Below are positions 1 through 7,684 of a stretch of DNA of 33,111 nucleotides, one piece after another (position 1 is the stretch's first letter; each line of letters starts with the position of its first letter). The notes beneath the pieces are model-generated. The model saw nothing but the letters and a program-made list of their open reading frames with translations. It was not told where the DNA came from and did no database searches. The stretch is from an uncultured Bacilli bacterium (GTDB taxonomy: Bacteria > Bacillota_I > Bacilli_A > RF39 > UBA660): positions 1 through 33,111 of the forward strand of contig CALVTC010000009.1 in assembly GCA_944359885.1 (NCBI GenBank), in the 5' to 3' direction. The translations under genes were made by a program, and so were the position numbers.

Positions 1-101
1 AGTCCTTGACTAAAATGAGTGAAAGATTAAATTTCAGATTTAAATGTTTAAACGCAATTTACTTTTTCATTTCACAAAATCTACTTTTTTTTCGAAAAGC
101 A

Positions 102-130
102 TTTAAAAAAGACTATTTCTTTGATACAAT
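102..130 (+). promoter_or_regulatory. Probable parAB promoter
   Basis: TTTAAA at 102-107, a 17-base spacer and TACAAT at 125-130 form a sigma-A-type promoter 31 bases before the parA start codon. The -35 matches the consensus at 4 of 6 positions and the -10 at 5 of 6. The first 100 bases of the window are AT-rich and show no convincing gene, DnaA box or parS site. Confidence 0.5.
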
Positions 131-161
131 ATATTAGTAAAAATGGAAACAGGTGATAAAC

Positions 162-947
162 ATGGGAAAGGTGATATCGTTAGTAAATCAAAAGGGTGGA
201 GTAGGAAAAACAACTACTAGTATCAATCTTTCTGCATCATTAGCAGTACTAGGAAAAAAAGTTCTATTAATAGATTTAGACCCTCAAGGAAATACAACGA
301 CTGGGGTAGGTATTAACAAAGGAGACATAGAGCGTAGTGTATATGATGTTTTAATTGGAGCTTGTAAAATATCAGAGGCAATGATTAAGACAAAATATAA
401 AAATCTATATGTTTTACCAGCAACAATTAATTTAGCAGGATTAGATATTGAATTAGTGGAAAAAAGTAAGCAAGAAACGGGATTTTTAAAAGGTGAACAG
501 TTAAAGATTCATCTAATTGATATTAAGGATAGCTTTGATTATATCATTATCGACTGTCCTCCATCATTAGGAGTGATTACAACCAATGCTCTAACAGCTT
601 CTAACTCAGTAATTATTCCAGTTCAATGTGAATTTTTTGCCTTAGAAGGAATTACTCAATTATTAAAGACAATAATGTTAGCACAAAAAAGTCTTAATCC
701 AACTTTAGATATAGAAGGAGTATTGTTGACAATGTTAGATTCTAGAACAAATTTAGGATTTGAAGTAGTAGAAGACATTAGAAAGTTTTTCAAAGAAAAA
801 GTATATAACACCATTATTCCAAGATTAGTCCGTCTAACAGAAGCACCTTCTCACGGTGAACCCATCATTGCGTATGATCCAAAAAGTCGTGGAAGCGAAG
901 CTTACTTAAACCTTGCAAAGGAAGTGATTGAAAGAAATGGAAAATAA
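162..947 (+). CDS. parA: Chromosome-partitioning ATPase ParA/Soj
   Basis: Deviant Walker-type ATPase that binds DNA non-specifically and works with ParB-parS complexes in origin segregation and control of DnaA. The product is 261 aa, a normal Soj length. The deviant Walker A motif KGGVGKTTT is at residues 11-19, followed by the LDPQGN motif and the Walker B segment IIIDCPPS. The ATG at 162 was chosen because an AGGTG ribosome-binding site (151-155) sits 6 bases upstream; an in-frame GTG at 153 would fall inside that site. The end overlaps parB by 11 bases, so the two are surely co-transcribed and probably translationally coupled. Identification is secure from motifs and neighbours. Confidence 0.97.
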   Translation: MGKVISLVNQKGGVGKTTTSINLSASLAVLGKKVLLIDLDPQGNTTTGVGINKGDIERSVYDVLIGACKISEAMIKTKYKNLYVLPATINLAGLDIELVEKSKQETGFLKGEQLKIHLIDIKDSFDYIIIDCPPSLGVITTNALTASNSVIIPVQCEFFALEGITQLLKTIMLAQKSLNPTLDIEGVLLTMLDSRTNLGFEVVEDIRKFFKEKVYNTIIPRLVRLTEAPSHGEPIIAYDPKSRGSEAYLNLAKEVIERNGK

Positions 948-1827
948 TAAACGTAGAGCACTAGGTAGGGGACTTGAAGAATTATTTTACAATGAACCAA
1001 TAGCATATGACAAAATGGAAGAAAAAATTTTAACAGAAACTCCAAAAGAAGAAATCGTCAATGTAAAAATCGCAGATTTAAGAAGTAATCCATATCAGCC
1101 AAGACAAGTTTTTAATGAAGAAGCATTACAAGAACTAGCATCATCAATTAAAGAACATGGAGTATTTCAACCAATCATTATAAAAAAGAGCATAAAAGGT
1201 TATGAAATCATTGCAGGAGAGCGCCGTGTAAAAGCATCTAAATTAGCAGGCCTAGAAGAAATACCAGCTATCATCAGAGACTTCACAGATGAAGAAATGA
1301 TGGAAATTGCTCTTCTAGAAAATCTACAAAGAGAAAACCTAAATCCAATAGAAGAATCACGAGCTTATAAGAAATTAATTGATACACTTCATATTACCCA
1401 AGAAGAATTAGCCAAAAAATTAGGAAAAAGTAGAAGTTACATTACAAATATGATAGGTTTACAAAATTTACCAGATGCAGTACAAACAATGATTTCTGAT
1501 AAAAAAATGAGTATGGGACATGCACGAGTATTGAGTAAATTAGAAAATGCTTCTCAGCAAACAGAACTAGCAGAAAAAGTAATAACAGAAGGGATGAGCG
1601 TTCGAGAACTAGAAAACCTAACACAATCAACAGAAAAGTATGAAAGAATACATAAAATACAAAAACATACCCCAAAGAATAATGAGTATCAATATTTAGA
1701 AGAAGAACTATGTGATAAATTAGGAACAAAAGTAAAAATCAAAACAAACAAAATTGAAATCAGCTTTGTAAATGGAAATGATCTAAATCGTTTATTAGAA
1801 ATAATGAATCTAGAGGCAAGGAGGTAA
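937..1827 (+). CDS. parB: Chromosome-partitioning protein ParB/Spo0J
   Basis: CTP-dependent clamp that loads at parS sites and spreads on DNA near the origin, partner of ParA and recruiter of SMC. The 296-aa product has the N-terminal GRGLEELF segment that stimulates ParA, a ParB/Srx CTP-binding domain (about residues 40-130, with NPYQPR and GERRVKA), the ENLQRENLNPIEE segment, a helix-turn-helix around TQEELAKKLGKSRSYI, and a C-terminal dimerisation region. The ATG at 937 lies 10 bases after a GGAAGTG site located inside parA; an in-frame TTG at 928 is too close to that site. The last codons (GCA AGG AGG) also form the ribosome-binding site of the next gene. Confidence 0.97.
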   Translation: MENNKRRALGRGLEELFYNEPIAYDKMEEKILTETPKEEIVNVKIADLRSNPYQPRQVFNEEALQELASSIKEHGVFQPIIIKKSIKGYEIIAGERRVKASKLAGLEEIPAIIRDFTDEEMMEIALLENLQRENLNPIEESRAYKKLIDTLHITQEELAKKLGKSRSYITNMIGLQNLPDAVQTMISDKKMSMGHARVLSKLENASQQTELAEKVITEGMSVRELENLTQSTEKYERIHKIQKHTPKNNEYQYLEEELCDKLGTKVKIKTNKIEISFVNGNDLNRLLEIMNLEARR

Positions 1828-1833
1828 TCCTAA

Positions 1834-2646
1834 TTGCAACTATTTGACAGTATAACAATTGAGCTAAGACAAATTATTTTTCCAATAGTCTATATTGCTA
1901 TTGGGTTTGTTGTCTATAAACTCTTAAAAAGACTAGTAAATAAAATCATGATAAAAACACCCCATATGAAAAAGCAACACCAACAAAGAGCTAACACAAT
2001 AAGAATTGTAATATTAAATGTAATAAAATATGTAATTGTCGTTGTAGTATTGTTAGCAATATTAGCAAATTTCGGTGTTAATGTTAGATCAATTGTTGCT
2101 GGACTTGGAATTACAACAGCAATCATAGGTTTAGCTTTCCAAGATTTAGCTAAAGATTTTATCGCAGGAGTGTCAATAATTACAGAAAATCAATTTGAGG
2201 TAGGGGATACCATTGAATATGATGGCTTTTTAGGAGAAGTTATTTTCCTAGGTTTAAAAACTACCAGAATAAAAGATTACCGGGGAGCAGTAAAAATAAT
2301 TGCCAACCATAAATTAGATACGGTAATTAACTATAGTCTAAACAATTACCTAGCAGTAGTAGATATCGGGGTATCTTATAGTGATAATCCGGAAGAAGTA
2401 GCACAAGCATTAGAAGAAATAAGACAAGAGTTAAATGGTAAGGTACCAAACGCAACAGGAGATATTGAAATATGGGGATTAGATGAATTTGATGAATCTA
2501 ATATGAAATATAGAATCGTAGTAGAAACCAAGCCCCAGCAACATTATGCTGCTCAAAGATTCTTACGAAGTGAATTCAAAAAACGTCTAGATGAAAAAAA
2601 TATTAAAATATCTTGCCAACAGATTGAGGTGACAAATGGAAAATAA
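1834..2646 (+). CDS. MscS-family small-conductance mechanosensitive channel
   Basis: Membrane channel that opens under tension after osmotic downshift. The 270-aa product has a short N-terminal membrane segment (about residues 10-30), a second hydrophobic segment (about 60-85), and the pore-lining helix with a Gly/Ala-rich stretch ending in LAFQDLAKDFIAGV. The cytoplasmic beta domain follows, with the family motif FEVGDTIEYDGFLGEV and the TTRIKDYRGA region. The start is TTG at 1834, supported by a perfect AAGGAGG site at 1818-1824 that lies within the last parB codons. A mechanosensitive channel between parB and a DUF951 gene is a familiar Bacilli arrangement. The family is certain; the gating properties are inferred. 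Confidence 0.93.
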   Translation: MQLFDSITIELRQIIFPIVYIAIGFVVYKLLKRLVNKIMIKTPHMKKQHQQRANTIRIVILNVIKYVIVVVVLLAILANFGVNVRSIVAGLGITTAIIGLAFQDLAKDFIAGVSIITENQFEVGDTIEYDGFLGEVIFLGLKTTRIKDYRGAVKIIANHKLDTVINYSLNNYLAVVDIGVSYSDNPEEVAQALEEIRQELNGKVPNATGDIEIWGLDEFDESNMKYRIVVETKPQQHYAAQRFLRSEFKKRLDEKNIKISCQQIEVTNGK

Positions 2647-2836
2647 TAATAATAATTATACCATTGGTACGAAAGTCATAATGAAAAAGCCACATCCATG
2701 TGGAACCAACGAATGGGAAGTGACTAGAATAGGTGCCGATATTAAAATAAAATGCATAAACTGTGGTAGGACAGTATTGATACCTAGAATAGAATTTAAC
2801 AAGAAATTAAAAAAAATAATTTCTGAGGAAGGATAA
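2636..2836 (+). CDS. DUF951 family small protein (YyzM-like)
   Basis: Small conserved protein of unknown function, 66 aa, the usual family size. The sequence carries the DUF951 pattern: HPCGTNEWEVTRIGADIKI, then CINCGR, then a PRIEF segment. Cysteines at 22, 40 and 43 could form part of a metal site, but this is inference. It overlaps the end of the mechanosensitive-channel gene by 11 bases, with a GAGGTGA ribosome-binding site 4 bases before its ATG. In Bacillus-type genomes this family sits just before ychF, as here except for the inserted transporter gene. It may be an RNA- or ribosome-associated protein given its neighbours, with no direct evidence. Confidence 0.9.
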   Translation: MENNNNNYTIGTKVIMKKPHPCGTNEWEVTRIGADIKIKCINCGRTVLIPRIEFNKKLKKIISEEG

Positions 2837-2840
2837 AAAT

Positions 2841-4439
2841 ATGAAAGAAAAGCGAAAATTAAAACTCAAAAAATTTTATTTTCATCCAATCACGGTATTT
2901 CTATTTTTAACTTTTATAATAATCATATTAAGTGGTATTTTATCAGCATTCGAAATGCAAGCAACATATAATACAATCAATCCAAATACCAATGAATTAG
3001 AACCAACACTAGTAGCAGTAAAAAATTTATTTAGCTTTGATGGAATGAAATTTTTAATAGGAGATGCAACTACAAACTTTATAAGTTTTGCTCCTTTAGG
3101 AACATTATTATTAGCATTAATTGGGATTACCATTGCTGAAGCAACTGGTCTAATTGAAACACTTTCTAAACGTTATTTTTCCAAAATACCAAAGGAAGTT
3201 TTTACATTTATTCTTATTTTTGTCGCAACAATATCATCTTTAATTAATGAAGTTGGGTATGCTATTTTAATACCGTTAGCAGCTTTAATTTATTTTATGA
3301 ATGGCAGAAATCCAATACTAGGTATCATAACTGCCTTTTGTGGAGTTGCTTTCGGATATGGAGTAACAATATTTGTAGGATCCATGGAAGTAGCATTGAT
3401 GGACTATACAAGAACCGCAGCATGGTTAATTGATGATAATATGCATATTGCTTTAACTTCAAACTTGTATTTTATTATTATTACATCAATTTTAATATCA
3501 GTTATTGGAACACTTATTGTTGAAAAAATAATTGCTCCAAAAATTGGAAAATATAAAAAAGAAGAAGAATATGCTAAAACAGAACAATACAGAGTCATTA
3601 ATTTAGAAGAGGAAGAACAAAAAAGAATAGAACGAGAAAAGTATGAAAAACGAGGAATACGTTTTGCTTTAATTACAGGAGTCATTGTTCTTATATTATT
3701 TGCTTATATGTTGATACCAGGGTTACCATATTCTGGAATGTTATTAGACATGACACAAAACACCTATCTAAACCAATTATTTGGAGATAATTCTTATTTT
3801 CAATCTGGATTTACCTATTTAGTAACATTATTATTAGTATTAATGGGACTTGCTTATGGATTAGGTGCAAAATCAATTAAAAGTGATAAAAAACTAATTG
3901 AAGAAGTAGGAAATAAGTTTAGTAAAACAGCATATATATTTGTACTAATCTTTGTAGTTTCTCAATTTATTGCTGTATTCAAAGAAACAAACATTGGTCT
4001 AATTATAACCTCTTGGCTTGCTAATTTATTAGAACATTTAGAATTCAGTGGAATTCCATTAATTGTTGTGACTTTAATAATCATAGCACTAGCAAACTTA
4101 GTATTAACTAGTCCAACTACTAAGTGGATGATATTTTCTCCAATTGTAGTGCCTATGTTTATGCAAGCTAATATCTCTCCACAATTTGCTCAAATTGTAA
4201 TGAGAGTAGCAAACTCGATGACAAATGGATTTACTCCTATCTTAGCATCTTTTGTAATCTATTTAGGATATTTAAATATTTATAATTTAAATAAAAAAAG
4301 ACCTATTACCATTAGAAAATCTTTAAGAATGATTATGCCATATTTCTTAATTATATCTGCAGCATGGATTTTAATTGTAGTAGGTTGGTACATTACAGGT
4401 CTACCAATAGGACCAGATAATGTATTCCCAACTTTATAA
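2841..4439 (+). CDS. AbgT family transporter (p-aminobenzoyl-glutamate / antimetabolite type)
   Basis: Polytopic membrane transporter of 532 aa with about 11-13 hydrophobic segments. The family is recognised from the C-terminal block TSPTTKWMIFSPIVVPMFM followed by SPQFAQIVMRVANSMTNGFTP, the typical AbgT signature, and from the long cytoplasmic, charged loop in the middle (about residues 232-275). Characterised AbgT members import p-aminobenzoyl-glutamate or export sulfonamide-like antimetabolites using ion gradients, so the direction and substrate here are not decided by sequence. It starts 4 bases after the DUF951 stop with an AGGAAGGA ribosome-binding site, and a strong terminator follows the stop. 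It is the last gene of the parA operon and looks like an insertion into the conserved DUF951-ychF order. Confidence 0.88.
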   Translation: MKEKRKLKLKKFYFHPITVFLFLTFIIIILSGILSAFEMQATYNTINPNTNELEPTLVAVKNLFSFDGMKFLIGDATTNFISFAPLGTLLLALIGITIAEATGLIETLSKRYFSKIPKEVFTFILIFVATISSLINEVGYAILIPLAALIYFMNGRNPILGIITAFCGVAFGYGVTIFVGSMEVALMDYTRTAAWLIDDNMHIALTSNLYFIIITSILISVIGTLIVEKIIAPKIGKYKKEEEYAKTEQYRVINLEEEEQKRIEREKYEKRGIRFALITGVIVLILFAYMLIPGLPYSGMLLDMTQNTYLNQLFGDNSYFQSGFTYLVTLLLVLMGLAYGLGAKSIKSDKKLIEEVGNKFSKTAYIFVLIFVVSQFIAVFKETNIGLIITSWLANLLEHLEFSGIPLIVVTLIIIALANLVLTSPTTKWMIFSPIVVPMFMQANISPQFAQIVMRVANSMTNGFTPILASFVIYLGYLNIYNLNKKRPITIRKSLRMIMPYFLIISAAWILIVVGWYITGLPIGPDNVFPTL

Positions 4440-4461
4440 ACACCAAGTGGTGTTTTTTTTT
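4439..4461 (+). terminator. Intrinsic terminator after the parA-abgT operon
   Basis: AACACCA (4439-4445) pairs with TGGTGTT (4448-4454) and is followed by a T run to 4461. The stem begins at the last base of the transporter's TAA stop codon. Confidence 0.88.
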
Positions 4462-4479
4462 CTTGCTTGCAAGAAAAAA
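4456..4479. repeat. Second perfect inverted repeat using the terminator T-tract
   Basis: TTTTTTCTTGC (4456-4466) and GCAAGAAAAAA (4469-4479) are perfect 11-base inverted repeats separated by TT. The left arm is the T-tract of the preceding terminator, so the two hairpins share bases. Read from the other strand it is also A-stem-T shaped, so it may make termination bidirectional. Confidence 0.6.
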
Positions 4480-4491
4480 TATTATATAATA

Positions 4492-4509
4492 TATATCGAT
4501 AACGATATA
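4492..4509. repeat. Inverted repeat, possible operator
   Basis: TATATCG (4492-4498), spacer ATAA, CGATATA (4503-4509). The repeat touches a TATAAT hexamer at 4511-4516 and lies 82-99 bases before ychF. It has the size of a dimeric repressor site, but I do not recognise the regulator. Confidence 0.35.
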
Positions 4510-4558
4510 GTATAATAAAATAAATATAAAGTACATTTATGTAAAAAGTTATTGGATA

Positions 4559-4567
4559 TGTTATAAT
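4559..4567 (+). promoter_or_regulatory. Extended -10 promoter of ychF
   Basis: TGTTATAAT gives an extended -10 (TG-n-TATAAT), 23 bases before the ychF start codon. No good -35 is visible at the right distance. Confidence 0.55.
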
Positions 4568-4590
4568 AGAAATAGAAAAGAGGTATAAAT

Positions 4591-5691
4591 ATGAGTTTAA
4601 CAGCTGGAATTGTTGGTCTACCAAATGTTGGTAAATCAACGCTTTTTAACGCAATTACAAATCAAAAAATATTAGCAGAAAACTATCCTTTCGCAACCAT
4701 TGAACCAAATGTTGGAGTGGTAACTGTACCTGATAGTAGAATGGATAAACTAAAAGAAATGTATGATCCTAATAGATTTATTCCAACAGCTTATGAATTT
4801 ACTGACATTGCGGGACTAGTAAAAGGGGCAAGTAAAGGAGAAGGTCTAGGAAATAAATTCTTATCTCATATTAGAGAAGTAGATGCAATTGTAGAAGTAG
4901 TACGTTGTTTTGATGACGGAAAAATTATTCATGTAGAAGGGAATATTGATCCAATAAGAGATATTGAAACTATTAATTTGGAATTAACTATTGCAGATTT
5001 AGATGTTGTGAATAATAGACTAGAAAGAGTAGCAAAAAAAGCAAGAACAACGAAAAATAAAGATGATATGATTGAAGTAGAAGCTTTAGAAAAAGCAAAA
5101 AAGGCGCTAGAAGAAAACAAGGCATTAAGACAAGTAGAATTTACAGAAGAAGAACAAAAGTTATTAAAGTCTTACAGTTTCCTTACAATTAAACCCATTA
5201 TCTACCTTGCTAATATTAAGGAAAGTGAATTAAATAACCCAGATAATGAATATGTTCAACAAGTAAAAGAATATGCATCTAAAGAAAATGCTCAGGTAGT
5301 AAGTTTATGTGCCAAAGTAGAAGAGGATCTAAGTGAATTAACCAAAGAAGAAAAACAAGAAATGTTAGAAGCATTAGGATTAGAAGAATCAGGGCTTGAT
5401 AGATTAATTCAAGCGACTTATGATATTCTAGGTCTAGCAACATATTTTACAGTTGGAAAAGATGAAGTAAGAGCATGGACATTTAAAAAGGGAATGAATG
5501 CGAAACAATGTGCAGGAATTATTCATTCAGACTTTGAAAAAGGGTTTATTCGAGCGGAAGTAATTTCATATGACGATCTAGTAAAATATGGGAGTGAATT
5601 AAAAGTAAAAGAAGCAGGAAAAGCTAGATTAGAAGGAAAAGATTATATTATGCAAGATGGAGATATTTGTCATTTTAGATTCAATGTATAA
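4591..5691 (+). CDS. ychF: Ribosome-binding ATPase/GTPase YchF (OLA1 family)
   Basis: Universally conserved OBG-family P-loop NTPase that binds ribosomes and is linked to stress and redox responses. At 366 aa it is full length. Visible features are the P-loop GLPNVGKS at residues 9-16, the DIAGLVKGASKGEGLGNKFL segment (G3 and following), and ANIKE in place of the GTPase NKxD motif, which matches the ATP preference known for this family. A coiled-coil region (about 130-200) and a C-terminal TGS domain end in DGDICHFRFNV. An AAAGAGGT site precedes the ATG. Its order next to rpsF-ssb-rpsR is conserved in Bacilli, but here three genes are inserted between. Confidence 0.97.
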   Translation: MSLTAGIVGLPNVGKSTLFNAITNQKILAENYPFATIEPNVGVVTVPDSRMDKLKEMYDPNRFIPTAYEFTDIAGLVKGASKGEGLGNKFLSHIREVDAIVEVVRCFDDGKIIHVEGNIDPIRDIETINLELTIADLDVVNNRLERVAKKARTTKNKDDMIEVEALEKAKKALEENKALRQVEFTEEEQKLLKSYSFLTIKPIIYLANIKESELNNPDNEYVQQVKEYASKENAQVVSLCAKVEEDLSELTKEEKQEMLEALGLEESGLDRLIQATYDILGLATYFTVGKDEVRAWTFKKGMNAKQCAGIIHSDFEKGFIRAEVISYDDLVKYGSELKVKEAGKARLEGKDYIMQDGDICHFRFNV

Positions 5692-5774
5692 TAAAGATGA
5701 TGTTAATATAGAAGATTTAAAACAATAATTAATGAAAAACATAATAATTTTTTAGGAACAAAGAAAGGAAAAAA

Positions 5775-6563
5775 ATGCAAGAATATCAATTGATGATTTT
5801 TGAAACCAATAAAACAGATGGTTGTATGTCACAAGCAAAAAAGTTTTATCCAACAAATTATACTGACCAAGATATTAAAGCTAGTTTGCAAAAAGTAAAA
5901 GACAAAATAGGGAAAAAATATCACTTTAATGGTAACCATATTTTACAACCACAACAAAAAGATGTAGAAAAGACCATAGACTATGAAGATGGAAAATATA
6001 CAAAAATCACAAAAGAAATATTAAACAAAGAAGACTACTGGGATATTAAAATACCATGTGATATCCTATTAATAGATACAACTCTTCCTAATACTGTGAT
6101 CGGCCACAGAATGGCAGATTGTCCAGTAATAATAGCAGAGGATACACGCCATCATGTAGCAGCAGTATCTCATTGTGGAGCTCACCAGATCAATAGAGAA
6201 GTACCAAAACTAACAATTGAAGCTTTAAAAAAAGAAGTCAAAAGTAACACTGAGGATATACATGTTTATATTGGTAGTTGTATAAAAAAAGAAAGCTATC
6301 AATATGATAAATATCCCTACTGGGCAACAAACGAAGAAGTTTGGAAAAACTGTATTGAAAACAAGAATAATATCTACTATATTGACTTAGTATCAGCAAT
6401 CAAAAAACAATTATTAAAAGATGATATCCAAGAAAAAAATATTACAGTAAGTAAAATAGACACCTACACAAATAAAAATTATTATTCTCACACAGAAGAA
6501 GTAAAAAATCCAAATTGTGAGATAGGTCAAAACTTTGTAGGATGTTTTTATAAATTAATTTAA
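5775..6563 (+). CDS. Divergent PgeF/YfiH-type laccase-domain (Cu-oxidase_4) protein
   Basis: 262 aa. The core pattern MADCPVI (Cys116) followed 17 residues later by His133 in AAVSHCG matches the Cys and second His of the zinc-dependent PgeF/YlmD/LACC1 active site, where the spacing is also 17. A segment before it (IPCDILLIDTTLPN) and the C-terminal DTYTNKNYYSHTEE block, equivalent to the family's final CTYC...YSYRR motif, support the assignment. Family members act on purine nucleosides or edit peptidoglycan precursors. The normal QxH motif is not clear: LQPQQKDV near residues 57-64 may carry Gln where the first His ligand is expected, with His55 as an alternative. The protein is unusually charged and divergent, so activity is uncertain. 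It has a AAAGGA site before its ATG and follows ychF by 83 bases. Confidence 0.72.
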   Translation: MQEYQLMIFETNKTDGCMSQAKKFYPTNYTDQDIKASLQKVKDKIGKKYHFNGNHILQPQQKDVEKTIDYEDGKYTKITKEILNKEDYWDIKIPCDILLIDTTLPNTVIGHRMADCPVIIAEDTRHHVAAVSHCGAHQINREVPKLTIEALKKEVKSNTEDIHVYIGSCIKKESYQYDKYPYWATNEEVWKNCIENKNNIYYIDLVSAIKKQLLKDDIQEKNITVSKIDTYTNKNYYSHTEEVKNPNCEIGQNFVGCFYKLI

Positions 6564-6601
6564 ATTTCAAACACATATTAAATTAATAAAAGTTAGAAAT
6601 T

Positions 6602-6636
6602 AACTATTGGTAAAAAATATCAATAGTTTTTATTTC
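6602..6636 (+). terminator. Intrinsic terminator after the PgeF-like gene
   Basis: AACTATTG (6602-6609) pairs with CAATAGTT (6621-6628) across an 11-base A-rich loop, then a T-rich tail. It separates the ychF unit from the acyltransferase-ligase pair. Downstream, TTGACA at 6666-6671 could be the -35 of that pair, though no clear -10 follows. Confidence 0.75.
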
Positions 6637-6706
6637 CATCTTTTTTACACAATAAATTCACTATTTTGACACATATCTTTTATAAACTGAATAAGAGGAG
6701 GAGTTT

Positions 6707-7684
6707 ATGAAAAGAATTGCGTACTTTGATAATGCAAAAGGAATTTTAATATTGTTTATTATTCTAGCCCATGTATTAAGCTTATGTTCAAAATATTATA
6801 ATTATAGTGATGATTTTTTTAAATTTGCATCCTTATTTATGCTTCAATGTTTCTTTTTTATTTCTGCATATTTTTCTAACAAAAGCAAAACACCAAGGAA
6901 AAAACGAGTAAAAAGTTTATTAAAAACATATTTAATTTGGCAAACAATCATAACAATTTACTATGCCTTTGTATTAAATATTATTGATTTTAATCTAAAT
7001 TACTTAAATCCAAGATATACTTTATGGTTTTTAGTCACAATGATATTTTATAATTTATTAGAAATTATCTTAGAAAAATCAACTTATAAAATAATGATAC
7101 CACTATCGATAGTCCTAGGTCTTCTAGCAGGATTTATTCCTATCATTGGAAAGACATTATCTTTATCTAGAACTTTTGTATTCTTTCCATTTTATGTCCT
7201 TGGATATTCTGCCAAAGATTTAGATATACTATCGAAAATAACAACCAAAAAAGTAAAAATAATAACAATAATATTATCTATAATAATATTAATATTAATA
7301 CTAAATTATAATGGAATACTATCAATTAAAATTCTAAAAGGAAAATACAGCTATTTTGATATAGATTCTATAAATATTTTCTTAGCAGCACTTCAGAGAT
7401 TACTATTTTATGCTATCAGTATTATAGTAAGTATTGCTTTTTTTAACCTGGTGCCAAAAAAGGAAAGTATTTTAACTACTCTAGGTAGAAATACTTTATA
7501 TATTTATTTAACACAAGGAATGATTTTAAAAACTTTTGTAACCGAAAAAATACTATTAGATAACAGACTAGTAGGTACGTTACTATTATTTATTTGTGCT
7601 TTTCTTTTAACAATACTCTTTACTAAAATAATATTAAAATTTCAAAAAATGAAAAAATATAGAATGGAGGTAGCAAATGGATAA
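6707..7684 (+). CDS. Acyltransferase-3 family integral membrane O-acyltransferase
   Basis: 325 aa with about ten hydrophobic segments. The family is shown by the N-terminal YFDNAKGILILFIILAH with the likely catalytic His22, the FFFISAY segment after the second helix, WFLVTMIFYNLL in the middle, and RTFVFFPFYVLGY. This pattern is close to the fucose-4-O-acetylase-like branch. Such enzymes move an acyl group, usually acetyl, across the membrane onto a surface glycan, lipid or peptidoglycan sugar. The GAGGAGG site 5 bases before the ATG is strong. The 3' end overlaps the acyl-CoA ligase gene by 8 bases, which suggests that the ligase makes or channels the acyl donor. The acceptor cannot be read from sequence. 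Confidence 0.85.
   Translation: MKRIAYFDNAKGILILFIILAHVLSLCSKYYNYSDDFFKFASLFMLQCFFFISAYFSNKSKTPRKKRVKSLLKTYLIWQTIITIYYAFVLNIIDFNLNYLNPRYTLWFLVTMIFYNLLEIILEKSTYKIMIPLSIVLGLLAGFIPIIGKTLSLSRTFVFFPFYVLGYSAKDLDILSKITTKKVKIITIILSIIILILILNYNGILSIKILKGKYSYFDIDSINIFLAALQRLLFYAISIIVSIAFFNLVPKKESILTTLGRNTLYIYLTQGMILKTFVTEKILLDNRLVGTLLLFICAFLLTILFTKIILKFQKMKKYRMEVANG

Noticed and set aside
3..140. Open frame of about 45 codons reaching from the left edge to a TAG before parA
   Set aside because: It is Phe/Lys/Asn-rich like translated AT-rich spacer, its only internal ATG has no ribosome-binding site, and it covers the parA promoter.
6666..6693. TTGACA with a following promoter for the acyltransferase gene
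   Set aside because: No acceptable -10 is found 16-18 bases downstream (the best is TGAATA or GAATAA), so it was not listed as a promoter.
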